A DNA stretch of 64,000 bases, taken from assembly GCF_944393015.1 (NCBI RefSeq), contig NZ_CALXYQ010000002.1, positions 62,001 to 126,000 of the forward strand, in the 5' to 3' direction. The notes under the pieces are model-generated. The model had not been told where the DNA came from and did no database searches. It saw only the letters and a program-made list of their open reading frames with translations. A program made the translations under genes and the position numbers. The stretch comes from an uncultured Brachyspira sp. (GTDB taxonomy: Bacteria > Spirochaetota > Brachyspiria > Brachyspirales > Brachyspiraceae). Position 1 is the first letter of the stretch, and every line of letters begins with the position of its first letter. Of the stretch, positions 43,104-52,051 are shown one piece after another.

Positions 43104-44099
43104 ATGGAAAATAATAAATTAAATGTATCAAAAAAAGAAATAATAGATAGACTTTCAAAGGCTGATAATGTTACTATTACAGGGCATAGAAATCCGGATT
43201 GCGATTGTATATGTTCAGGGCTTGCTTTATCTTTAATTATTAAAAATATATTTGGTAAAAATGCTCAGGTTGTAAATACTGATAAAATGCAAAGAGATTT
43301 GCAGAATGTTTTATTTATTGATAAAGTGATTTTTGAAGTTAATGAAAACTCTTTACCTAAAAAAGATGTTTTGGTTGTTCTTGATTCAGGTGATATAGAC
43401 AGAATTGGTTGGATTTCTGAAATATTAAATGAGTATAATGAAGTAATATTTATAGATCATCATAAGGTTAGAAATATTAATGGTGTTACTATGTTTTATG
43501 ATGATACCACTGCAGGTGCTACTTGCGAGATAATAGTTGATATATTTCAGGATTATTTAGAAAAGTTTGATTCTGATATAGCAACACTTCTTTACTGCGG
43601 TATTTGTACAGATACAGGAAGTTTTATATTCAGCAATACAACAGATAGGACTTTACTTTATGGTTCTCAATTAATGAAAGTTGGAATCATACAGGAAAAT
43701 CTTGGAAATGTTGTTAGAAAAAGATATACTAAGAATGATGTTGCTGCTTTAATGGAAATATACAGAAGTATGGTGATAGATGATAAAAACAAAATAGGAT
43801 ATCTATGCTTGGGAGACACTATTTGCGGAACTAATATGAAAGAGCTTGCTGTTAGTGCTTCAGATACTCTTATACAAATGGACGATGTATTGATAGGTTT
43901 TATTATTCATGAAAATGAAGATAGTTTTAGAGTGAGTATGAGGAGCAGATGTCCTAAAAATATTAGAGAAGTTGCTGAGAGTTTCGGCGGCGGCGGACAT
44001 CCTAAAGCTTCAGGTTTTACAGTGTATAAAAAAGATTATACTAGAGAAAATTTAATAAAAGAAATAAATGATAAATTGATTAATTTATTAGCTTCATAA
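43104..44099 (+). CDS. nrnA: DHH/DHHA1 phosphoesterase (NrnA-like oligoribonuclease/pAp phosphatase)
   Basis: A 331-residue enzyme with DHH-family motifs: ITGHRNPDCDCICSGLAL (motif I, usually DPDGDAxGS; here DCDCICSG), VVLDSGD, FIDHHK (the DHH) and the C-terminal GGGGHPKASGF of DHHA1. NrnA enzymes degrade 2-5-nt RNA and 3'-phosphoadenosine 5'-phosphate using Mn2+. It lies 36 bp below rbfA, as in many genomes where rbfA and a DHH protein are neighbours. Confidence 0.92.
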   Translation: MENNKLNVSKKEIIDRLSKADNVTITGHRNPDCDCICSGLALSLIIKNIFGKNAQVVNTDKMQRDLQNVLFIDKVIFEVNENSLPKKDVLVVLDSGDIDRIGWISEILNEYNEVIFIDHHKVRNINGVTMFYDDTTAGATCEIIVDIFQDYLEKFDSDIATLLYCGICTDTGSFIFSNTTDRTLLYGSQLMKVGIIQENLGNVVRKRYTKNDVAALMEIYRSMVIDDKNKIGYLCLGDTICGTNMKELAVSASDTLIQMDDVLIGFIIHENEDSFRVSMRSRCPKNIREVAESFGGGGHPKASGFTVYKKDYTRENLIKEINDKLINLLAS

Positions 44100-44133
44100 T
44101 TTTTATAATATCAAATAAACATAAGAAAAATTC

Positions 44134-44625
44134 ATGACAAAAGATAATATCATTATATATACAGATGGCGGATGCAGAGGAAATCCTGGGCTTGGTGCAT
44201 GGGCGGCAATACTTATAAGTGAAAAGTATAATCTTCGTCTTGAGATAGGAGAAAGTGAGGATAATACCACAAATAACAGAATGGAAATGAAAGCGGCTAT
44301 TAAAGCACTTGAGAGATTAAAGCATTCACATAATATTAAGCTTCATAGCGACAGTGCATATTTAGTAAATGGCATGACTAAATGGATATATTCTTGGCAG
44401 AAAAATAATTGGGTAAAAAGTGATAAGAAGCCTGTTGAAAATAAAGAATATTGGTTAAAATTAATAGAACTTTCTAAAAAACATAATATAGAGTTCATAA
44501 AAGTAAAAGGTCATTCCACTAACAAAGAAAATAATCGTGCTGATGAAATAGTTAATATTCTTATGGATGAGCATACAGAAAAAGGTGAGTCAGCTTCGTT
44601 TAATGAAAAAACTGAGTATTGCTGA
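44134..44625 (+). CDS. rnhA: Ribonuclease HI
   Basis: A 163-residue RNase H that cuts RNA in RNA-DNA hybrids. The four acidic residues are in YTDGGCRGNPGLGAW (Asp), RMEMKAAIKAL (Glu), LHSDSAYLVNG (Asp) and NRADEI (Asp); the His loop is KGHSTNKENN. The C-terminal 15 residues past the domain are charged and not conserved. It ends the rbfA-nrnA-rnhA run. Confidence 0.95.
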   Translation: MTKDNIIIYTDGGCRGNPGLGAWAAILISEKYNLRLEIGESEDNTTNNRMEMKAAIKALERLKHSHNIKLHSDSAYLVNGMTKWIYSWQKNNWVKSDKKPVENKEYWLKLIELSKKHNIEFIKVKGHSTNKENNRADEIVNILMDEHTEKGESASFNEKTEYC

Positions 44626-44639
44626 TATATAAATATCAT

Positions 44640-44995
44640 CTATTTTAGGGCGGTAAGTAAACTCTAAATTTAAAAAAATCTAGGGTGGGTATTATATTTT
44701 CTAAGTACGCAATAAAAAAATAATAATTAAAAAATTTAATATGAGTTAATAAGAAAATATGGTGGGGATTGAAATAAAGTTTTAAAACTTAATTACATAC
44801 CCCGCCCTTTACTTTTTATAGATTAATTTTGCAATTATATTTTATTTATATTTGTTGCTTAATAAGAAATTCCAGCACCCACCCAAGTTTTTATTAAGTT
44901 TAAAAAATTTTTAACGCACGATTAATACTCTTTTATTATAATGCAGTTTTTTGAAATGCAATTTAATTAATATTTTTAATGAACTCACCGTGCGT
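44640..44995. repeat. Non-coding structured element with nested inverted repeats
   Basis: This gene-free gap after rnhA contains GC-rich islands in AT-rich DNA: GGGCGGTAAG, TCTAGGGTGGGT, GGTGGGGATTG, TACCCCGCCC, CACCCACCC and two copies of ACGCACG/CGTGCGT. The left part (44675-44715) and right part (about 44850-44905) match as imperfect reverse complements. Between them GGTGGGGATT...TACCCCGCC with a TAAAGTTTTAAAACTTAA core forms an inner hairpin. Probably a MITE-like or intergenic repeat; a structured RNA is possible. The rest of the gap, to 45092, holds the permease promoter. Confidence 0.55.
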
Positions 44996-45092
44996 AGGAT
45001 TTTAAATTCGAAATAATTAACATAATTAAATTAACATAATAATACTTTACAATTTTTATTATTTTTAGTATAATGCTTGAAAGGATTATATT

Positions 45093-46133
45093 ATGTTTAC
45101 TTATTTTGTTATTAAAAGAATTTTGAAAGGCATAATCATGTTTGTAATACTGATGTTTATGTCTTCTGCTATATTTAATACTGTTAGTGAAAAAACTCTC
45201 AAGGCACAAATTGAAGAAAATATAAATGCTGAAGTGAGAGGACTTAGTAATATGCGTACTGAAGATGTTGAGAATTTTATAAAAGAGAGAAGATCATATT
45301 ATTATGATATCTATTGGCTTAATAGAAGCATAGGTGAGAGAATATTTATAAGAGGCATTAATACAATAACTTTTCAATTTGGAAAATCTTCTATTATGAT
45401 GGATTCAAACGGTAATAGAGATGTTATAAAGATAATAGGAGAGGCACTTCCTCGTTCTATAATACTTTTCACAACCGCATCAGTTATACAAATGATGATA
45501 GGTTTGATAATAGGACTTATAAAGGCAAGAAAGGCAGGAGGATTATTTGATAGAAGTACAAGTATTATAACTATGATCGTTTACGGTATGCCTACTTGGT
45601 GGCTTTCAATGATACTTATAATGATTTTTGTTTATAAGTTTAAATTATTCCCATCTGGAGGTGTGCATTCAATACCAACACCTACAGGCATAATGTATTA
45701 TTTGGATATGTTATGGCATATGGCTTTACCTTTGCTAACATTAACATTAATAGGTTTTTGGGGACTTTCATTCGTTGTAAGAAATATAGTATTATCAACA
45801 TTGCAGGAAGATTATATTATGGCAGCAACTGCAAGAGGAATATCAGAGAAGTCAGTTTTACTTGGACATACTTTAAGAAGTTCAGCTCCTCCAATAGTTA
45901 CTATAACTTTATTGGGACTTCTTGGTTCTATTGCAGGATCAATTATATTTGAGGGTATATTCTCTTGGCCCGGTTTAGGTAATCTTTATTGGATATCAGT
46001 TCAGCAGAATGATATACCAGTATTAATGGGTAATTTAGCTATAACCACAGCACTTTATCAATTAGGATTGGTGATTCTTGATATATCTTACGGATTCTTA
46101 GATCCTAGAATAAAAGTTGGAGGCAAGATGTAA
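45093..46133 (+). CDS. Oligopeptide ABC transporter permease (OppB/DppB type)
   Basis: A 346-residue inner-membrane permease with six helices. TM1 is at 10-28 with an extended periplasmic loop to about 110; the ATPase-contact motif EAA is visible in AARGISEKSVLLGHTLRSSAPPIV. The end GFLDPRIKVGG is typical of OppB/YejB members. It takes up peptides with a solute-binding protein and ATPases, none of which are adjacent. The stop overlaps the next ATG (TAATGG), implying coupling. Confidence 0.9.
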   Translation: MFTYFVIKRILKGIIMFVILMFMSSAIFNTVSEKTLKAQIEENINAEVRGLSNMRTEDVENFIKERRSYYYDIYWLNRSIGERIFIRGINTITFQFGKSSIMMDSNGNRDVIKIIGEALPRSIILFTTASVIQMMIGLIIGLIKARKAGGLFDRSTSIITMIVYGMPTWWLSMILIMIFVYKFKLFPSGGVHSIPTPTGIMYYLDMLWHMALPLLTLTLIGFWGLSFVVRNIVLSTLQEDYIMAATARGISEKSVLLGHTLRSSAPPIVTITLLGLLGSIAGSIIFEGIFSWPGLGNLYWISVQQNDIPVLMGNLAITTALYQLGLVILDISYGFLDPRIKVGGKM

Positions 46134-47551
46134 TGGAGAATAATATTAATAAAAATAATATTAAGAAAAAACTTGCTCCTGTAATAGAATTTTTTGATGA
46201 GTTTAAAAAAGATAAAACAGGTGTTGTAGGTTTATGCATACTTGTTTTGGCTATTATGGTATCATTATTAGAGCCTTTGCTTTTAACTTATAAAGAAGCT
46301 CCAAAAAGATGGAGAGATATAACTTATTGGCAGGATAATCCCGCTTCGGCTGCTCCTGAATGGCTTAATTTTTTTCAGAAAGAAAAATCAGCTATCACAA
46401 CAGATATAAAGCCTATAAGTGTTGAAACTAACTATATTGATGGAGAATTAAATTATAAAGCAGTATTTGAATATGATTATAAATTTGATAAAGCTCCAGT
46501 GGATTTAATTTTTCATGCCAATGTTAATGGCTCTACAGGATTGATATGGAGTGTAACAAGACCAGATGGGGCAGTAATTACGCTTTCTGATAGTTTACAT
46601 AATATAAACGGTGATTTAAGAATATCATCATTCAATGATTCAAAAAATAGAATATTCAGATTTTATAGAGAGTCAGTTCCTAGAATATTAGCAAGACAGA
46701 TTGATACTCTCACAACTAATCCTATGAAAATACTTTTTAATACCAAAAAAGATGATATGGCTAAAAATTTTCAAGCATTGAAAGGCGTTTATAAATTTGA
46801 AGTGAGCGGTAAATTTTCAGGAGATAATGCCAGCTTTGAAGATCCTTATATGGTATTGGTAGGATCTATGTCCGGTATAATGGGTACTGATAATATGAAA
46901 AGAGATATATTTTCAGGTTTGGTATCAGGACTTAAATGGGCATTATTTATAGGAATAGCTACAAGTTTTATATCTGTTATAATAGGCGTAATGTATGGAA
47001 TAGTATCAGCATATTTCGGAGGATTTGTTGATAATACTATGCAGTTTATTTACCAAATATTTATAGGCATACCTGTACTTCCTGTTATGATAGTTATGAG
47101 TGCAATATTCAAGCCTAGTATATGGACCATGATAACAATGATGATATTTTTCTCTTGGACTGGTTCAGTTATGACAGTACGTTCTATGGCTATGCAGCTT
47201 AAAGAAGAAACTTATATTGAGGCAGCACGCACTATTGGGGCAGGACATTTTAGAATAATATTTAATCATTTAGCACCATTACTTTTGCCTTTTTCATTTG
47301 CTTCTATGGCTTTGGCTGTACCTTCAGCTATAGTTTATGAATCTTCTTTATCATTACTTGGACTTGGAGATGCTTCCATAGTTACTTGGGGACAGATTTT
47401 GCATGATGCTATGAAGGGTTCTGCTGTTCTTTCAGGTCTTTGGTGGTGGATAATACCTCCTGGAATTTTGATTGCTATTTTAGGTATGTCATTTGCATTT
47501 TTAGGTTTTGCTTTGGATAAAATACTTCACCCTAAACTTAGAAGCAGATAA
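46133..47551 (+). CDS. Oligopeptide ABC transporter permease (OppC/YejE type) with a large periplasmic insertion
   Basis: A 472-residue permease, against about 300-340 for usual OppC or YejE. TM1 lies at about 33-52, and TM2 only at about 262, so some 200 residues lie outside. The insert contains beta-rich sequence (AVFEYDYKFDKAPVDLIFHA, STGLIWSVTRPDGAVITLSD). The C-terminal half is normal, with the EAA loop EAARTIGAGHFRIIFNHLAPL and FAFLGFALDKILHPKLR. The insert may dock a binding protein or sense ligand. Partner of the OppB-like gene that ends at its start. Confidence 0.9.
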   Translation: MENNINKNNIKKKLAPVIEFFDEFKKDKTGVVGLCILVLAIMVSLLEPLLLTYKEAPKRWRDITYWQDNPASAAPEWLNFFQKEKSAITTDIKPISVETNYIDGELNYKAVFEYDYKFDKAPVDLIFHANVNGSTGLIWSVTRPDGAVITLSDSLHNINGDLRISSFNDSKNRIFRFYRESVPRILARQIDTLTTNPMKILFNTKKDDMAKNFQALKGVYKFEVSGKFSGDNASFEDPYMVLVGSMSGIMGTDNMKRDIFSGLVSGLKWALFIGIATSFISVIIGVMYGIVSAYFGGFVDNTMQFIYQIFIGIPVLPVMIVMSAIFKPSIWTMITMMIFFSWTGSVMTVRSMAMQLKEETYIEAARTIGAGHFRIIFNHLAPLLLPFSFASMALAVPSAIVYESSLSLLGLGDASIVTWGQILHDAMKGSAVLSGLWWWIIPPGILIAILGMSFAFLGFALDKILHPKLRSR

Positions 47552-47591
47552 TATTATTATCACTTATTTTATTGTATATTAAATTATTTTA

Positions 47592-47620
47592 TTGACATTA
47601 TTATTTATATATAATATAAT
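47592..47620 (+). promoter_or_regulatory. Consensus sigma-70-type promoter
   Basis: TTGACA (47592-47597), a 17-bp spacer and TATAAT (47615-47620), about 27 bases above the ATG of the methyltransferase-like gene. Confidence 0.75.
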
Positions 47621-47646
47621 ATACTATAATAAAATTGGACATAAAA

Positions 47647-48465
47647 ATGACTATTAATGAGAATAAATTAAAAGATTTTGTATCAAAATGGTTAGATGGT
47701 ATTTCATATGAATTAAATTATTGGGATTCTGTGATTTCAGATGATGAATCTTGGAATTCTTATATTGATGATAAACTTATACAGGATGAAATAGATCATG
47801 ATGAGAAAGTAAAAAAAATTTTGGATGCTGGAAGCGGACCTGTAACTGTTTTAAGTCCAAATAAATATAATTATATATTTTCATGTGATCCATTGGCTGA
47901 ATATTATAAGCTAATGCTAAATAACTACAATAGAAAACCAATAGTTAATACTGAATTTTGTTTTTCTGAAAGACTTTATGAAAAATATGAGGCTAATTTT
48001 TTTGATGAAGTTCATATGCAAAATGCTTTAGATCATTCTTTTTTTCCTATGAATTCAATATATAGTTTTTTATATGTTTTAAAAATTGGATGTAAGGTCA
48101 TTTTAAAACACTACAGAAATGAGGCGGAAACAGAATTTTATAATGGTTTTCATCAATTTAATATAGACGTAGAAAATGATAAAGCTTTATTGTGGAATAA
48201 AAGAGAAAAGATTATGTTAAATGATGTTTTAAAAGATTTGGCAGAAGTAAATTGCTATATAACAAAAATTAATAATAGAACTTGGAGAGGAGAAGAAGAT
48301 TTTGTTATTATAGAAATAACAAAGAAAAATCATTTTAATATATTGGATTATGTTTCTAATAATTATTATCTTGATAAATATTTATTCTTATCAATTTCAT
48401 TTTTATCATCTTTAGATATTTCTATAAAAAATCATGATTTTGTTTCAAGTACTAGATTAAAATAA
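47647..48465 (+). CDS. SAM-dependent methyltransferase-like protein, probably 3'-truncated by a frameshift
   Basis: A 272-residue cytoplasmic protein. The region KILDAGSGPVTVLSP (about 60-75) matches SAM-binding motif I and FDEVHMQNALDHSFFP a later motif of class I methyltransferases, so methyl transfer is likely, but the substrate is unknown. ATG 47647 is used; TTG 47635 is in frame but overlaps the GGA ribosome site. After the stop, a +1 frame stays open for 35 codons to 48571 and reads like the natural end of such proteins (SLIRKTAWWIPIKKYRDKFR), so the original C terminus was probably lost by one indel in an A-rich run. Confidence 0.65.
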   Translation: MTINENKLKDFVSKWLDGISYELNYWDSVISDDESWNSYIDDKLIQDEIDHDEKVKKILDAGSGPVTVLSPNKYNYIFSCDPLAEYYKLMLNNYNRKPIVNTEFCFSERLYEKYEANFFDEVHMQNALDHSFFPMNSIYSFLYVLKIGCKVILKHYRNEAETEFYNGFHQFNIDVENDKALLWNKREKIMLNDVLKDLAEVNCYITKINNRTWRGEEDFVIIEITKKNHFNILDYVSNNYYLDKYLFLSISFLSSLDISIKNHDFVSSTRLK

Positions 48466-48571
48466 AATTAGAGATAAATTAAAGGCAAATAATTCTTTAA
48501 TTAGAAAAACTGCATGGTGGATACCTATAAAAAAATACAGAGATAAATTTAGAAATGATAATATTGTTTGA
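48464..48571 (+). pseudogene. Shifted C-terminal tail of the methyltransferase-like gene
   Basis: Thirty-five codons in the +1 frame directly after the stop, rich in Lys/Arg and Trp (TAWWIPIKKYRDKFR), ending with TGA. It has no start codon or ribosome site of its own. It is best read as the detached end of the preceding gene. Confidence 0.55.
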
Positions 48572-48676
48572 TAGTTTTATTTAATGATATATTATTTTTT
48601 AGTAATATTATATTAAATTTATTTTTTAAATATTGATAATATATTTTATTAATTATTGTAATCTAATGGTAATTAT

Positions 48677-49144
48677 ATGCATATTATAAAATCCTTATTT
48701 TTAATTTTTAGTATATTATTATTTATATCATGTTCTGATAATAAAAATAATAATGAAAAGTTTGATATTGTACCAGTGGACTCTACAAAATCTTTTGCTG
48801 TTTTAGGATACTGTGTGCCGGCTCCTGAACATGCTATGAATGTTAAATATGCTATCGTTAATAAAACTATTGCAGAATCTAATTTTGATTATAATAATAT
48901 TAACTATTATTATAGAGCTTCAAAGAATTTAAATGATTTACTTTCATTTTTTAATAATCTCAAAGAAGAAAGAAAAAATATTGATGAAGAAACAAATATA
49001 GAAATAACAATACAGACAAATGATAAAAAAGAATATATAGCCTATTGGAATGTTAATGGAATATATTATTCATTGTATAGTGATGAAGAAAATGGAATTG
49101 ATGATTTAGCTTTAATATTAATGAGAAATAAGGCTTTGAACTGA
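48677..49144 (+). CDS. Hypothetical lipoprotein
   Basis: A 155-residue protein with a lipoprotein signal (LFLIFSILLFISC), then an Asn/Lys linker and a small alpha/beta domain with no family I recognise. ITIQTNDKKEYIAYWNVNGIYYSLYS looks like paired beta strands. No ribosome site of consensus type is clear at the ATG (ATGGTAATTATATG). It ends two bases before the end of the opposite-strand gene, so they are convergent with no terminator visible between. Confidence 0.6.
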   Translation: MHIIKSLFLIFSILLFISCSDNKNNNEKFDIVPVDSTKSFAVLGYCVPAPEHAMNVKYAIVNKTIAESNFDYNNINYYYRASKNLNDLLSFFNNLKEERKNIDEETNIEITIQTNDKKEYIAYWNVNGIYYSLYSDEENGIDDLALILMRNKALN

Positions 49145-49145
49145 T

Positions 49146-49856
49146 TTATAAATTTATATTAAATTTTTTTCCGTTAGATAAATCTTCTGCTATTATGCTG
49201 TTATTATCAAAATATGCTTTATAACTAAAATACAATTCATAATCGTATAAATCTAATATTGATTTTCTTATATCTATAAAGTTAACATAATTTTGACTGC
49301 TATTAATTCCATTAGAAAAGTCATATAATAAATAATTGAATACTCTTTTAAATGCTCCGTTCTCTGCTTTTGATAAATAAAATATATGAAAAAGAATTTT
49401 ATTATTACAATACTCAGCGTCCATAAAAACAATGATTCCATTTTTATTTATTGGTTTATTATAATAAAAATTAAATTCTTTATTAGTTTTATTTAAATCT
49501 ATTATAGAAAAACCTGACAAATCCCTATTAAAAACAAAATATTCATTATTGTTATGATTTATTATTTTAAACATTCTGGCATCATCGCTTCTGTAATTGT
49601 AAACAAGTTTATTATCATGATTAGTGTATAGGCCTCTTTCATATCCTATAATATCTTTTTGATGAATGTATCCTGAATATTTTTTATGTATGATATAATA
49701 ATCATCATTTAATATAGTTTTATTTTCACTTTCAAAGTATTTATCTGAGAATAATATTGAGTATTTATTCCAATGATTTTTATAATAATCAGTATAGTAT
49801 AAATTTTCTAATATCATATTATTAATTATATTTATTAGATTATATTTGTCAATCAT
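49146..49856 (-). CDS. Hypothetical protein
   Basis: A 236-residue protein without signal peptide or membrane segments and without a recognised family. It is Asn/Tyr-rich and beta-prone (repeating hydrophobic pairs every 10-15 residues, as in YFVFNRDLSGFSIIDLN). Its ATG lies in a segment that is duplicated at 50102-50182 and that still holds the last codons of the hydrolase gene upstream, so it was once overlapped by that gene. Whether it is still translated is uncertain because its original upstream signals were displaced. Confidence 0.5.
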   Translation of the reverse strand: MIDKYNLINIINNMILENLYYTDYYKNHWNKYSILFSDKYFESENKTILNDDYYIIHKKYSGYIHQKDIIGYERGLYTNHDNKLVYNYRSDDARMFKIINHNNNEYFVFNRDLSGFSIIDLNKTNKEFNFYYNKPINKNGIIVFMDAEYCNNKILFHIFYLSKAENGAFKRVFNYLLYDFSNGINSSQNYVNFIDIRKSILDLYDYELYFSYKAYFDNNSIIAEDLSNGKKFNINL

Positions 49857-49884
49857 TTATTATAGTAAGATATTCGCTTTCATT
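49790..49884. repeat. Duplicated segment, copy 1 (95 bp)
   Basis: Runs from CAGTATAG to TTCGCTTTCATT and contains the first ~22 codons of the hypothetical gene plus a relic of the last codons of the GHL10 hydrolase gene. It matches 50102-50182 almost exactly, apart from 14 extra bases. Confidence 0.9.
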
Positions 49885-49989
49885 TTTGATTTATTATAAT
49901 AAAAATTAAATTATTTATTATTGTTACTGCATTTTTAAGCTAAATTTAGGTTATATCTTAGATTTGATAAATATTTTTAAAATATAAAG

Positions 49990-50101
49990 TTATAGCAATT
50001 GCGTTTTCGCGTAGCGTATCTGAAGGATAAAAACTTTTTTGTGCGGCAAAAAAGTTGATAATTCTATGTAAAGTGCATCGGTTGACAAACTTAAAAATTT
50101 T
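49990..50101 (+). repeat. Diverged right half of the dispersed repeat, copy D
   Basis: GCGTTTTCGCGTAGCGTATC, a GTGCGGCAAAAAAG block and GACAAACTTAAAAATTTT match the right half of copies A and B. The GC-rich left hairpin is missing. It lies in the 217-bp insert (49885-50101) between the two duplicated segments. The rest of the insert is plain AT-rich sequence. Confidence 0.6.
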
Positions 50102-50182
50102 CAGTATAGTATATATTTTCTAATATCATATTATTAATTATATTTGTCAATCATTTATTATAGTGAGATATTCGCTTTCATT
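50102..50182. repeat. Duplicated segment, copy 2 (81 bp)
   Basis: Same sequence as 49790-49884 with a 14-bp deletion. It supplies the true 3' end of the hydrolase gene. The start of the hypothetical gene is also present here but now runs into a stop after six codons. Confidence 0.9.
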
Positions 50183-51964
50183 ATGTATTCTGTCCAAAGC
50201 TGTAACATAATATATATAAGTCTGCTTTGAATTTGCTGTTTTATCTTTGTATATTATTTTTGCATTTGTATTAAAATCTGTTCTTCTTATTTTATCTATT
50301 AATTCTATTCCTGATTCTCCTATAGTTTCTCTGTATATAGCATAGTATGAAGAATATGAAGGGAGAAGATGTCCGTATTTATCTAGCTTATATTCATTAG
50401 GGTCTGTAAATGTTATTTCAATTCCTCCGAAAACTTTTTTAATACTTGGGTTTTCTAATTTTAAAGGAGCTTTATTTATATCTTTCATTGTATTCATTGT
50501 TGGTACTATTGCTTTGAATATATAATTATTTTCTCTTACATATTCAATGGCATCATTTCCGAAATTTCCTGTATCTCTGTCTTTTCTGTACATATTATGC
50601 ATTGTGAAGAATGCAGATCCTTTAATATATCCTTTACCTACATCTCTTATATAATTTATTTGTCTTGACATCAAATCAATATCATGCCAAGGTTCTATAT
50701 TTGTAGCACTTCCCATTCTGTATAGAGCATGCCCTATATATATGTCGGCAAGTTTTTCATTATTTGATTTTTTTGCTTCATCAACCCACCATTTTACTAT
50801 TTTATCAAAAGGTGCTGTTTTATGTTCTGAAGTCCAATATACTTGCGGTATTATAGCATCGATATACATTCTATTTAATCCGTCTTTTCTTGTGGCATTA
50901 TTCAAAGTAGTTGTTTTTTCTCCATTAAGCATCCATAAAAGAACATCAGCATGCAAAGCATCAAAATTAGGATTATATGATCTTGTTTCGCTTCCATATT
51001 TGCTTCCCGGATATTCTGCTAATTTATCTTTATTCCTCCAAACTCCTGCAGGTGAAATAGTCCATTTTACATAAGGTTTTCTTGATTTTATTTCTCTGTA
51101 TAAATCGCTTACAAGCCTGTTGATATTATCTCTTCTCCAAGCATAAAGACCATTAACCCCATAATCATCATCAGATTTATTTGTTATATTATATCCTCTT
51201 TTAGCTCCGTATTTTTCAGCACTTACTTCATCAGGCCAATCTTTATAAGTTTTTCCTCTTGCAGCGTTTTGATAAAAATAATCATCAAAATGTATGCCGT
51301 CTACATCATAATTTTCAAGGACTTCTATAACAGAATCTGTTATATACTTTGCACTTATAGGTTCGCCCGGATCTAAATAAAGTCTGTTATCATACCAGTA
51401 TATAGGCTCAAGATTATTAGAAACATAAGTATGAATAAAATTCTTTTTTGAAAATTGTTCTTCATAGCTTTTAGTTTTATCATAAGTAAAAGACATTCTA
51501 TAAGGATTAAACCAAGCATGAACTTCTAAATTTCTTTTATGAGCTTCTTCTATTATAAACTCAAGCATATCAGTTTTGAAAGGGTAATCATCTTTTTCAT
51601 CGCTTGATTTTGAACCTAAAAAATATCTTGTGGCAGGATTTATTTCTGATTTGAATATTACTCCTGCATCCGGCTTCACTTGAATAAATAAAGCATTGAA
51701 ATTATTTTCATATAATGTATCTAAATGTTTTACAATGAGTTTTTTCTGCTCGTATTCGCTTCCTCCTTTCAAAGGCCAGTCTATATTAACTACTGACGAT
51801 ATCCAAGCTGCTCTGAACTCTCTATAAAGAGGATTTTGACTTCTATCTTCATCAATATTTTTAGCAAGCATTTTTCTTACATCATTCGGTATAGTGATAT
51901 TCAAAGTTTGACAAGATGTTGCTAATAGTATGATTAAAGATATTATTACAATGATTTTATTCAT
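50147..51964 (-). CDS. GHL10-type glycosyl hydrolase-like lipoprotein (YngK/DUF187 family)
   Basis: A 605-residue lipoprotein (signal ending LATSC). Residues ~45-430 form the GHL10 TIM barrel seen in YngK: EFRAAWISSVVNIDWP, NFNALFIQVKPDAGVIF, EVHAWFNPYRMSF, VDGIHFDDYFY (Asp pair) and IDAIIPQVYWTSEH. A fibronectin-like or C-terminal strand domain follows (about 510-600). These proteins probably cut a cell-wall or surface polysaccharide; substrate unknown. A single gene on the minus strand. Its last codons are duplicated downstream around an insertion. Confidence 0.9.
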   Translation of the reverse strand: MNKIIVIISLIILLATSCQTLNITIPNDVRKMLAKNIDEDRSQNPLYREFRAAWISSVVNIDWPLKGGSEYEQKKLIVKHLDTLYENNFNALFIQVKPDAGVIFKSEINPATRYFLGSKSSDEKDDYPFKTDMLEFIIEEAHKRNLEVHAWFNPYRMSFTYDKTKSYEEQFSKKNFIHTYVSNNLEPIYWYDNRLYLDPGEPISAKYITDSVIEVLENYDVDGIHFDDYFYQNAARGKTYKDWPDEVSAEKYGAKRGYNITNKSDDDYGVNGLYAWRRDNINRLVSDLYREIKSRKPYVKWTISPAGVWRNKDKLAEYPGSKYGSETRSYNPNFDALHADVLLWMLNGEKTTTLNNATRKDGLNRMYIDAIIPQVYWTSEHKTAPFDKIVKWWVDEAKKSNNEKLADIYIGHALYRMGSATNIEPWHDIDLMSRQINYIRDVGKGYIKGSAFFTMHNMYRKDRDTGNFGNDAIEYVRENNYIFKAIVPTMNTMKDINKAPLKLENPSIKKVFGGIEITFTDPNEYKLDKYGHLLPSYSSYYAIYRETIGESGIELIDKIRRTDFNTNAKIIYKDKTANSKQTYIYYVTALDRIHNESEYLTIIND

Positions 51965-52051
51965 AATTTTAATTTTTATTATTGATAAATATTTTAGAGA
52001 TTATATATTTAATGATAATAACAGTCAATATATGAAAAAAGGCTTTTGATT

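Noticed and set aside
44626-45092. tRNA or known riboswitch in the gap after rnhA
   Set aside because: No cloverleaf or TTCGAATCC-type T-loop is present, and the GC islands fit no riboswitch I recognise.
49146-49884. Duplication as a normal transposon target-site duplication
   Set aside because: At 95/81 bp it is far longer than known target duplications, and the insert has no transposase or clear terminal repeats.
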